A stretch of DNA of 64,000 nucleotides from Lomentospora prolificans (taxonomy: Eukaryota > Ascomycota > Sordariomycetes > Microascales > Microascaceae), in NCBI GenBank assembly GCA_029532625.1, contig JARFXM010000006.1, forward strand, positions 1,984,001 to 2,048,000, written 5' to 3'. The position numbers and the translations under genes were made by a program. Positions 1-9,316 of this stretch are shown piece by piece (the first letter of the stretch is position 1; every line of letters starts with the position of its first letter). A model generated the notes under the pieces. The model worked only from the letters and a program-made list of their open reading frames with translations. It did no database searches and was not told the DNA's origin.

Positions 1-1
1 G

Positions 2-384
2 GACGAGAACGAAATTCTGCTCTACAACGTCATCCTCGCCCTGAGGGACTCTCTTCACCTCCTCTTCAAGTATGTGATGGCACCCCCTTCCCCACGCGCA
101 AGCTCGTATCCGAACGGAGCCTACGTGCTAACCAGATGCAAAGGCAATCTGTGGACAAGCGCACGATCATCGAGAACTACGATCTCGTATCCCTTGCCAT
201 CGATGAAATCATTGACGACGGCATCATCCTCGAGACTGACCCCACCATCATCATCCAGCGAGTCAGCAAGGCGCCCAGCCAAGATGTCAACCTCAGCCGA
301 ATCGACCTCAGTGAACAGGGAGTTAACAACTTGGCGCAACTAGGAAAGTCGAAGCTGGCGGATTGGTTGAGGCAGGGTCTCTAG
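2..384 (+). CDS. RET3: Coatomer subunit zeta (zeta-COP), 3' part only
   Basis: C-terminal part of the small zeta subunit of the COPI coat, which works with the other coatomer subunits on Golgi-to-ER vesicles. The window opens inside the coding region. The visible exons are 2-69 and 144-384, joined over a 74-nt intron (GTATGT donor, AAAG acceptor). The join yields residues reading LFKQSVDKRTIIENYDLV, which match the conserved zeta/sigma longin-fold core. Downstream the protein reads LAIDEIIDDGIILETDP, a strongly conserved zeta-COP segment, and ends in a short Leu-rich tail with a TAG stop at 382-384. About 102 residues are visible of a protein usually near 190-200, so the N-terminal half lies outside the window. 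It converges on SUA5, with only about 165 nt between stop codons. Confidence 0.93.
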   Translation, partial: RERNSALQRHPRPEGLSSPPLQVCDGTPFPTRKLVSERSLRANQMQRQSVDKRTIIENYDLVSLAIDEIIDDGIILETDPTIIIQRVSKAPSQDVNLSRIDLSEQGVNNLAQLGKSKLADWLRQGL

Positions 385-548
385 CCCGTTATCAGAACGG
401 CATAAACTTATTTTAAAACGTTGACGACGCTCACGGTAACTATTTCTGTTATGGTTTTATGGACAGAGCTTCATTCTTTGGTCTTGAAAATTCTATAGTG
501 ATGTCTAGCATTGTTCTATCTCCTTTTTCTCCCTCATAAACTGTTGTT
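385..548. other. Convergent 3' intergenic spacer
   Basis: Short spacer between the stop codons of RET3 (plus) and SUA5 (minus). It is AT-rich with T-runs and must hold both 3' UTRs and polyadenylation signals. No gene is seen. Confidence 0.6.
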
Positions 549-1874
549 CTATATCCGCGCTTCCGTAGCTGCCTTGCGGAGTCTGTTCATAACAGCCCCG
601 GCGATGTCGACGTCGTCGTCGATGCCGTCGACAAAGATGATATCTGCACGCCTTCTATCTAACTCTCTCAGCGCGGAGAAGAGTCCTTGAGCGATGCCCC
701 TAATATCTCTCCCAAGGTTGACGTCCAGTATCCTACCGATCGTCTCTCCCTTGTCGTTCTTCAAGTCACCTTCTTCCACGGTGTATGAGAGTTCGGCAGC
801 GCCAGCAGTGCCAGCGTCCAACATATCTGCAGTGGATGCCACTAGATTCTCGTACTTGAATCCAGCCCCTTTATCCCAGCGTTGAGTACGTATGATGCCG
901 ACCCTCCTACTGCCCCTTTGTGCATCCCCATTTGTATCGGCAGATACGTCATTCGCCACTGGCAGGTTTTCTCTATCGGACTCCATCACCCCTTTCAAGC
1001 CTCCCGCGAAGGAAGCCTCATAGAGGACAACCTTCGCCTTCGGACTGTAGTGCTTATACTTCATGCCCGGCGCTCTCGGGGCAGCGTTGCCTTCCTCACT
1101 ATGATCTTTATACGCCTTAACTGCATTCTCCCAGCCGGGGCATTTCCTCAGCTCTTGCAGACTGACACCGCCCGGCCGGAGCACGACCGGTGGGTCGCAC
1201 AGTCCGTCGACGACAGTGCTCTCGACGCCGACTCGACACGAACCTCCGTCGAGAATCAGTTCGATCCTCCCTTCGAGATCATCTAGCACATGCTGTGCAG
1301 TCGTAGGAGAAGGCTTGGTAGACGCGTTTGCCGAGGGCGCGGCCAACGGGGCATTCGTCAGTTTTATTAATGAGAGAGCTAGCGGCGACGAAGGCATTCG
1401 CGCTCCAAAGTTGGGTAGGCCGGCCGTGACCTCTGGCGCCAGCCTGGATGGCGCAGGGGCTGGGAGAAGGATGGTTAGAGGGCCGGGCCAGAACCTCTCT
1501 ATAAGCGGCCGGTATATGCTTGGTATCGGATCTTGGCCGGCGGCTTCGCTGCCTTGCGGGGTCAACAAGCTGCGGAGCATATCAAGATCGCAAACATGCA
1601 CGATAAGGGGGTTGTCTGATGGACGGCCCTTGGCCGCGTAGATGCCCTTTACGGCCGCGCTCCTCAGCGCATCCGCTCCCAAGCCATATACTGTTTCCGT
1701 CGGGAAGGCTACCGGTGTATCTGTTTCGCGAAGGTAGCGGGCCGCTTCAGTGAGTGCCGCTAAGTCGTTTTTGCTGGCACTGTTGACAGACCAGCTATCA
1801 AGATGGGTTGGCCCTTGGGGATCGCGGAAAGCGCCCAGCTGGGTCGACCCGACCTTAACTATCCTCGTCTTCAT
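549..1874 (-). CDS. SUA5: Threonylcarbamoyl-AMP synthase (Sua5/YrdC)
   Basis: Makes L-threonylcarbamoyl-AMP from threonine, bicarbonate and ATP, the first step of the universal tRNA t6A37 modification; KEOPS then transfers the group to ANN-decoding tRNAs. Single exon. The first true in-frame ATG is at 1874, giving 441 aa, close to yeast Sua5 (426). The YrdC domain comes first, with PTETVYGLGADAL near residue 60, KGRPSDNPLIVH near 80, FWPGPLTILL near 130 and a SANASTKPSPT substrate-pocket segment. The conserved linker APGMKYKHYSPKAKV then leads into the C-terminal Sua5 domain, so this is the long two-domain form. The reading frame stays open for 39 codons upstream of the ATG without any ATG, and that extension resembles a mitochondrial presequence (see findings). 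Family identity is certain; the start used for each isoform is not. Confidence 0.95.
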   Translation of the reverse strand: MKTRIVKVGSTQLGAFRDPQGPTHLDSWSVNSASKNDLAALTEAARYLRETDTPVAFPTETVYGLGADALRSAAVKGIYAAKGRPSDNPLIVHVCDLDMLRSLLTPQGSEAAGQDPIPSIYRPLIERFWPGPLTILLPAPAPSRLAPEVTAGLPNFGARMPSSPLALSLIKLTNAPLAAPSANASTKPSPTTAQHVLDDLEGRIELILDGGSCRVGVESTVVDGLCDPPVVLRPGGVSLQELRKCPGWENAVKAYKDHSEEGNAAPRAPGMKYKHYSPKAKVVLYEASFAGGLKGVMESDRENLPVANDVSADTNGDAQRGSRRVGIIRTQRWDKGAGFKYENLVASTADMLDAGTAGAAELSYTVEEGDLKNDKGETIGRILDVNLGRDIRGIAQGLFSALRELDRRRADIIFVDGIDDDVDIAGAVMNRLRKAATEARI

Positions 1875-3077
1875 GATGGAGGAAGTAAGTGTAGGTTTGG
1901 TCAAACTGGAGTATACACGGGCGGGGCCCAATGTAAAAAGCCTTGGAAAACTAGCTAGTTTCGCCAACGTGAGATGCGACGCGCGCCACTCTCAAGATGA
2001 ACGTAATGAATGGTATGGCCTAGTGTGAATGGGAGGGGAGTTGAAATTTGAGGGACAGGCCTTTGAGTAAAAATACCAACTAGTGGCTAGACAAAAGAAG
2101 AGATATGTTAAAAGGTTACGGAGGAAAAAAAGGGCGTTATATATGAGGAAGTTGGAAAAGTTTGAACCTGGATTGGCTTGTGGTATATTGATTATGGTAT
2201 GCGGAGGAGTTGGAGTTGGCTTCAATTCTTGAGTCATAAATTTTTCTCCTCCTCCCCATCCCATCTATCGTCATCTCCCAACTAATACTGCCCAAACTTG
2301 ACAGACCAGGACTAGCTAAGAGTCCCAAGAAAACAACTTTTAAGCGTATATCTATATGTATATATATATATTACTTTTTTTTTTCAGTGGTCCAAAATGA
2401 GAACTAAGGCATCATCACTACCTTTGATATCAGGCTGCGGGCATTGGACTACATTCTACGAAGACCAGACTGCCAGGTGACATACATGAATGCATGTGCC
2501 TGTGTAAGTCTGTCTTCAATCCTCCTTATTGTGAGAAGAGCTAGAAAGTCACATAGACTCTTCCAGCAATGTCATTCAAGAGTACAGCAGGACACCCATA
2601 CGAACATGGTATTTTTAAAAGATTGGTATGAATTTAGAAACCCCTAAGTACATGAGGCAATGACGGAAGAAAAGTGAAAATAACAAAGCATCTCGCGAAC
2701 CCCTTTCCGATTACTTTTGAGACGCAACGAGGCACCACCAAAACGAATGATGCCGACAAACAGAGCACGTGGGGATCGTATGAGCAAACATCCCTCAACA
2801 TGCAACTAGGATTTAGATGACCCATTTTTGCTGATGAACCCTCGAAACAAGAATGAAGATCCCGCGAGCCGCCTCATCTATCAACATATGCCCTGCAAGT
2901 GAGACCAACCGATGGACTATACCAGTTGGCCCTTCCTTGCCACGTCAAAAAGAAGACCTGTCGTCCGAACCCACTCCCCGAGCGCGCACACAAACACACA
3001 CAGAGGAAATTTTGCACCGTCCATTTTATTGAAACGGGCAACGGGATGCCAAAGGGTGAGAAAAAGGGCGGATTGGA
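1875..3077. other. Intergenic: SUA5 promoter and eIF4A 3' flank
   Basis: Upstream region of SUA5 (minus) and 3' flank of eIF4A (minus). It contains the ATG-less in-frame SUA5 extension (1875-1991) and an AT-rich stretch with alternating TA and a T-run near 2345-2385. Apart from these no convincing gene is seen on either strand; the small ORFs lack conservation-like composition. Confidence 0.5.
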
Positions 3078-4814
3078 TTAGATGAGGTCGGCAACGTTCA
3101 TGGGCATCTCCTCGATCTGGGTGCTGTAGAACTGCTCAATCTCACGCATCATGCGGACGTCGTCAGCAGTGACGAAGTTGATGGCAACACCCTTTCGGCC
3201 GAAACGACCACCACGACCAATACGGTGAATGTAGTTCTCACGGTTGGCGGGAAGATCGTAGTTGATGACAAGCGAGACCTGCTGGACATCGATACCACGA
3301 GCGAGAAGGTCGGTGGCGATGAGGACACGAGAAGAACCAGAACGGAACTCCTTCATGATAAGGTCACGCTGGGCCTGGTCCATGTCACCGTGCATGGCCG
3401 AGACGGTGAAGTCACGGGCCGTAAGCTTGTCAGTAAGCCAGTCGACCTTGCGGCGGGTGTTGCAGAAGATGACGGCCTGGGTGATGGTGACCGTCTCGTA
3501 CAAATCCGAGAGAGTATCGAGCTTCCACTCCTCCTTCTCAACGGCAATGTAGAACTGCTTGATACCTTCGAGGGTAAGCTCATCCTTCTTGACGAGAATA
3601 CGAACGGGGTCACGCATGAACTTGGTGGTGACCTCAAGGACGTCCTGCGGCATGGTGGCCGAGAGGAGAACGACCTGGGTCGACTGGGGAAGAAGCTGGA
3701 AGATGTCATAGATCTGCTCGGTGAAACCACGCTAGAGGGAAAAAAAAATTCCGAGTTAGTTGACGCTATAACTGGGGCGGAAAGACATGTAGTTGGATAC
3801 GTACAGAAAGCATCTCATCGGCCTCGTCAAGAACGAACATCTTCATGGCATCGGTCTTCAAGAAACGGCGCTGGATCATGTCATGGACACGACCAGGGGT
3901 ACCGACGACGACCTGGGGGCCATCCTGAAGAGCCTTCATGTCCTCACGGACGCTAGTACCACCGATACAGGCGTGGCACTCGATGTTCATGAAGTCGCCA
4001 ATGGCGACCACGACCTTCTGAATCTGCTGGGCCAACTCACGGGTGGGGGCAAGAATGAGAGCCTGGCACTGCTTCACGTTGGTATCGATCTTCTGAAGGA
4101 CCGAGATGGAGAAAGTGGCCGTCTTTCCGGTACCGGACTGGGCCTGGGCAATGACATCGTGGCCTATTGCGAGCGAAGCGTTAGATTACATACATACAGA
4201 AGGCGGTTTGGTTATGATGGGACAGTGGGGAAGGTGGTTGACCGCCTCGAGGGGCAGGCGGATGGAAGGTAACAAAAAATGCAAGCGGGACAAAAGTGAA
4301 CGGGGGTGACATCATACCCTTGATGACGGGCATAATAGCACGCTGCTGAATGGCCGAGGGACGCTCGAAACCGTAGGCATAGACACCTGTTTAAAGCCCA
4401 TGGGTTAGTTGACGATATTCTCTCAAGGTGGATAGACACCTGCAGGAATCGAGTGGGGGTTGCATACCTCGGAGAAGCTCGGGCTTCAGGCCCATATCAT
4501 CGAAGGAGTCAACGGTCTCATCGTAGTTGGACTCGATCTGGCCTAGATGAGAAGCGTGGTGTCAGTAATCGTGGTATTCATCAAGCTTTTAACGCGAGGT
4601 AGCAGCGAAAGTGCCGCTGGTGATGGCAGATGGCCCGCCAAGTGGGCAGAGAGGCTGGGCGCATCCGGCAGCAAGCAGGATCGCTGGAGTTACAGGGGTC
4701 GAGGGTCACCGGCCCCAGCAAACCGCTGCCAGATGGAAATTTCGCGCAGAGCGGAATGAAAGTGAGGTGGAACTTACCCTCGGGCACATCTTCGAGTCCC
4801 TGGTTGGCAGCCAT
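3078..4814 (-). CDS. TIF1: ATP-dependent RNA helicase eIF4A
   Basis: DEAD-box helicase of the eIF4F cap-binding complex, which unwinds mRNA 5' leaders for ribosome scanning in the cytosol. Five exons on the minus strand, in coding order: 4778-4814, 4468-4542, 4318-4386, 3805-4163 and 3078-3731. All introns are GT-AG, and the join gives 397 aa, the normal eIF4A length. Motifs in order: Q motif ([10 protein letters not shown]), AQSGTGKT (Walker A), PTRELAQQ (Ia), TPGR (Ib), DEAD in VLDEADEML (II), SAT (III), [10 protein letters not shown] (V) and [13 protein letters not shown] (VI). The first three exons are very short and the introns cluster at the 5' end, a common pattern in highly expressed fungal genes. 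The nuclear paralogue eIF4AIII (Fal1) is the main alternative; the N-terminus and DQAQRD-type sequence favour eIF4A. Confidence 0.95.
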
Positions 4815-6146
4815 GATTGCTTTGGGAGATGGAGGAATCTAGATCACAAGCACCGCTTGAGACCTAGAGAAAAAAATGTTGGAAGGTGGCGGAAGGTGGG
4901 GCTCTTGGGCCGCTTGAAGAGAATATCACAGCGCTCAAAGGAGGGCAGTGAAGGAGAGTAAATGAAGTTGAGAAAATAACTAGATACTGGTCCTCTTGGC
5001 CTTGGCAAGAGGATATGTCCAGGATCTAGGATAAGAGTCAATGATGTTTGTGTTTGGATTCCAAGTTTTGGTGTGGTGAGGTGGAAGATTCCAGGTAGGA
5101 GATTTTTTTCGCAGGCTTTGTAGTTGTAGAGAGGGATGGGCTAGTCGAGAAAAAATATAGTCTTCCTCCTGGAGCAGCCACCCACGCAGGCAAAGCCCCA
5201 GGATTGTGAAAAATTTTGGTCAGAGGCAACCCCTCGACGCGCTCAGCCAATCAGAGCCATTAGGGTACAAGCTGGACTGTACCTGCCTCCAGGGCAAATG
5301 AAAGTAGGGTAGCAGATGAAAATTACCATCTGCAGAGGTACCTATGCCAGCTATGGTCAGTCACCGTAGTTAGGGTACTATGATGCCCTGCTGGCCAGGC
5401 TGTTCTCAGTCAGACAGCTGGCTGGCGCAACGCTCGCTCCTTCCCAGCAGCAAGCCTAATGATAATGCAACAAAGACCCGTGCCCTGCTGGATTGGTGCT
5501 CCACTATTCTTCCAAGATGTCTCACAGGTCACCTATTCTTTCTTGGCCAGCCTCCTCAATGTCCTCTGCCACCTCTGTCAGTCCTCTGAGACCATGACTG
5601 GAGCTCGGTCTTCAATGAGGCCGCGTACTGTATGAAAAATACTGTATGATTACTCACAGCTCGCCCATTCCCTGCCTAGAGTGAGAGGACCATTGTACCC
5701 GCATCTCGACGCCCGATTGCAACACCCCACCATCCTGTCGATGTATCCACAGCCCACATTTCCATCTGCAGATACTCGATGTTGGGATGGAAATTTTTTG
5801 ATCTTTTTTTTTTTTTTCCATTCTCTTCGGGATCTAGGACGGAGATATCGACTGATACCTCCAAACCCAACCGTGCTCTAGCCACACTCTATGAAGCTGT
5901 AGATAGGCAGCAGCAGGCGAATCTTACCTTATTGCCCCCCCAATTGTTCATCTTGCCTATTTGTGACCCCGCCCTACAAGACAAGTTATCTCAGATCAGT
6001 CGTATCAAAGGCAATCCACTGCAACCTGCGCAAGAGTCAGGCGATACCTCCGGAGGCGCAAGTATCCTGTTGGTTACGCCAAAAATAACAAGAGAATTCG
6101 AATTCGAGCTGCCTTTTCATACCGACTAAAAGACCCATTCTTAACA
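4815..6146. other. Divergent promoter region, eIF4A / JmjC gene
   Basis: Shared upstream region of eIF4A (minus) and the F-box/JmjC gene (plus). It includes one GCCAGG hexamer (5394-5399), an exact TGGCTGGC octamer (5419-5426) and a T-run near 5806-5818. No coding sequence is supported. Confidence 0.5.
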
Positions 6147-7838
6147 ATGCGTCACGAGGCGCCTTCGGTAAAGGTAACCAACATGTCATGGAGTCTTGAA
6201 ACCTCTTCGACAGCTACGGCTTCAATCCCACCGCATCCTCTGGGTATTATGCCACTCGGAAACCAGTATTTTTCGAGCGGCCCGAGTGCGAGGGCCTCTC
6301 TAGGCAGCTTTCGGCTCTTTCCGGATGAGATGCTCATGCTATTTCTGGAACACCTAGATGTCTCCTCTCTCCGCCTCCTGGGTTCCACATGCAAGTTTCT
6401 TTATGCCGCCTCCCGATACGACGATTTGTGGAAGTCCCTTTACCTAGAGTAAGCGAGATCCAACACCTTTCCTAGCCTCTGGCTTGCACATGTATCAGGC
6501 CTGGTGTTCTAATGATGGTGGATCTATCGTAAATGGAAAGAGGAGTGTGAGGGGTGGGAGGCTTTCGCTGAGCTCGTTTATACATAGAAAAGCCTTTGAT
6601 ATGTGTGGGGTGGTGGCCTTGGCTGTAGTCTGCTAACCTTCCTGTGCAGGTCAAAGTTCGCAAAGGAATCGGATATTATGTGGAATGGTTCTTGGAGATC
6701 CACGCTTCTCAAGCTCCCCGAGGATAGAGTCTCTCGAATCAGTTGCGATAACGTCTTTTCAGATGTCCTCCATAGACCGTTTGTATGCGCCAACATCAAC
6801 CTGTCGGCATTCGCAACGGGTATACCTACTGAAAACCAAATCACTCGACTCGAAAACTTGGAATACACCGAGTTTGCAGCCAACTGGGCCGAAAAGCCCT
6901 TCATACTTACTAAATGCATAAAAGATTGGCCAGCACTTGGGGAATGGAATCTCGACTTCTTCCAAAACAACTATGGGAATGTCATATTTCGGGCCGAGTC
7001 TGTAGATTGGACCTTTGACAGCTATGCCAAGTATATGGCTTCCAGCACTGATGAAAGCCCCCTATACCTATTCGATCGCAGATTTGCCGAGAAGATGGGT
7101 ATATCAGTAGGAGTCCAACCCGGGGCGGCGTACTGGAGGCCGGAGTGCTTCGGACCTGATTTATTCGAGCTGCTCGGGGAAGAGAGACCAGCGCATCGAT
7201 GGCTTATTATCGGACCACAACGAAGCGGGTCGACCTTTCACAAAGATCCTAATGCCACGAGTGCTTGGAATGCCGTCATCCAAGGCGCAAAATACTGGAT
7301 CATGTTCCCGCCGGATGCTGAAGTACCGGGAGTGTACGTATCGAGCGACAATAGCGAAGTTACTAGTCCTCTAAGTATCGCGGAATGGCTACTCGAATTC
7401 CATGCGGAAGGCAGACGGGTGCCGGGCTGCATCGAGGGCGTATGCGCTGCCGGTGAGATTTTGCATGTGCCTAGCGGGTGGTGGCATCTCGTAGTCAATC
7501 TCGAGCCTGGTATCGCCCTAACGCAGAATTTCATCCCCGAATCACCCAGCCTCCACCACCTGACTGAAGCTATCGGCTTCCTCAGGGATAAGCCAGCGCA
7601 GGTGACAGGATTCAAGCGGGAAGTCGAGGACCCGTACCAGCTTTTCTCCGAGCGGCTAAAAAACAAGCACCCCGAGCTGTTAGAAAAAGCACTCGAGATT
7701 CTGGAGGCAAAAAGAGCGAGGAAGAAGCGGAAGTGGGAGGCAGCTGTGTCGGGAGACGGCCAGGAGCGAGACGGTGGGTTTAGCTTTGGGTTTGGCGACG
7801 ATAGCGACGAAGAAGACGAAGTCGATGATACGGCATAA
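6147..7838 (+). CDS. F-box and JmjC-domain protein, JMJD6-like oxygenase
   Basis: Predicted Fe(II)/2-oxoglutarate-dependent oxygenase with an N-terminal F-box. Two exons, 6147-6448 and 6650-7838 (GTAAGC donor, GTGCAG acceptor), give 496 aa. Residues about 55-100 (LFPDEMLMLFLEHLDVSSLRLLGSTCK) form an F-box, the Skp1-binding fold of SCF ubiquitin ligases. The JmjC domain spans about 150-430. The iron ligands are visible as His298-Lys-Asp300 (in STFHKDPNATSAWN) and His380 (in GEILHVPSGWWHLVVNL), and the domain closes with IALTQNF; this pattern is close to human JMJD6. The C-terminus is a Lys/Arg-rich helix followed by an acidic DDSDEEDEVDD tail, suggesting nuclear location. The substrate is unknown: JMJD6-family members are reported lysyl hydroxylases, and histone demethylation should not be assumed. 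A second in-frame ATG lies at 6183. Confidence 0.85.
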
Positions 7839-9316
7839 AGAAGCTACGATCACTAAGGCTAGGCAAGCAATCGCTATTAGCTCGGCACTCCTCAACGCAC
7901 CGCTCCCTCCTAAGGTGCTAATTGGAGATTCATATTGACGCGGCGGATGGTTAGCGCGAGGTGTGCATGTATGATTATCGTTGTTCGTCAGCATTAGCGT
8001 GTGAAGTTGGCGGTTCTAATCCTAGACGGATATAAACTTGGAGGCTTAAGTCTTTGGAAGCGTTCCAGGGACACTTAGCGTTCAGGGTTGGGCTGGATGG
8101 GTAGACGAGCAGATAAGGGCTGAGGGGAAGGAGGCATGTGATAGCCAGCAAGCCTGGACCAGGCAGGGATAGGTCTCAAGGACTCGATCCGTACCTTGTA
8201 CATCGAGTAATATTACCAGCCGCATCGCATTGCTGACTTGGATGCCATGAGCCCATCACTCGCTTCCGCACGAATTTCTTACTAGGAGGGACGGGACACA
8301 TCGATGGCTCTGGAATAGGATCGATAGTTGGAAATAGCCCAGTGTCATATTATTGTAGAGGGTACATATGCCTGGAGCTCTAATTAACTCTCTACACTGT
8401 GTTTCAACTCAAACAGGCTTGAGACCCCGCTGTATTTGCGGCTCTGTAGTGGGGCGGCAGTGAGGTGAGGCGGGTTGCTGGGGATGCGAGACCGGAATTG
8501 TCACGGAGCGGGCGTACTGGGAACATGCTCCATACTTGTGCCACCAGATTATAGCGGATCACCCCCTCTGTTGGCTTCAATCTCAATCCGCTATGGCGCC
8601 TGGAGCAGCCCACATTGCACCAGCTTCAGCCTTGACGCGCTTCCAATGTTGCATCATCTCTCACTGTCCGCCTAGGCCTCACCTTCACCCCCCTTCAATT
8701 TAATGCCCCCCCTATCGTCTCTTCGTTCTTGCGAGTTCCAGTTTTTGTCTTGTCGTGCTTTCTTTCGCGTCCCTCAGAGGTAATAGCGACCTTTCCATGC
8801 TCCGTCAAAGTGATTTGTGACTGTCGTCTAACGCCATGTAAGGTGGTTCCGTCCCTCGGGTCCCTTTGCACCTCCCACGTCTATCGTTGCATCTGCGTGT
8901 TCCTCCGGTCCTACTTCAGCCGTTGTTCCCGCCTCTTTTCCTCTGCAGCGCCCAGCCCCTCCGAGTTCGACACCGAGATATTGCGATCCGTATCCGATTC
9001 TTTATTTATTTTGCACCGAAACTGTCTTGCCTTAGTTTGTGTCGATTCCTTAGACCCTGAGTGTCTGGCAAGGCCCGGCCCCACCCCTCAACTCCTCGAT
9101 TGCCGATCGCGCCCTGCGCAGCTGAACCTCCTCCAGCCTGCCCCCGTATCGGCTTCGCGAGGGGGTCTCGACAGCGCCCTTCGTTCACCGAAGTCCTGAT
9201 ATTCCTAGTTTCGTTTCTATATATCCAGCTTGCTATTTCCGAGCGCATATATACCCCGGGTATTCCCCGCTCTTGTTTCTCCCACATCTCCCCTTTAAAC
9301 AAAGATACGCACCACC
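7839..9316. other. Intergenic region and long leader of the CCCH/SMR gene
   Basis: About 1.5 kb between two plus-strand genes. The part after 8640 is pyrimidine-rich, with many TCC/CCTC runs, as expected for a promoter and 5' UTR. Small ORFs there (for example 8729-9199) have compositional bias only and are not called as genes. Confidence 0.5.

Noticed and set aside
3225..3956. 243-codon plus-strand frame over eIF4A
   Set aside because: Antisense shadow of the highly biased eIF4A exons; crosses the eIF4A intron.
8729..9199. 156-codon open frame upstream of the CCCH/SMR gene
   Set aside because: No ATG at the start and Leu/Ser/Pro/Cys-rich translation of a pyrimidine-rich leader.
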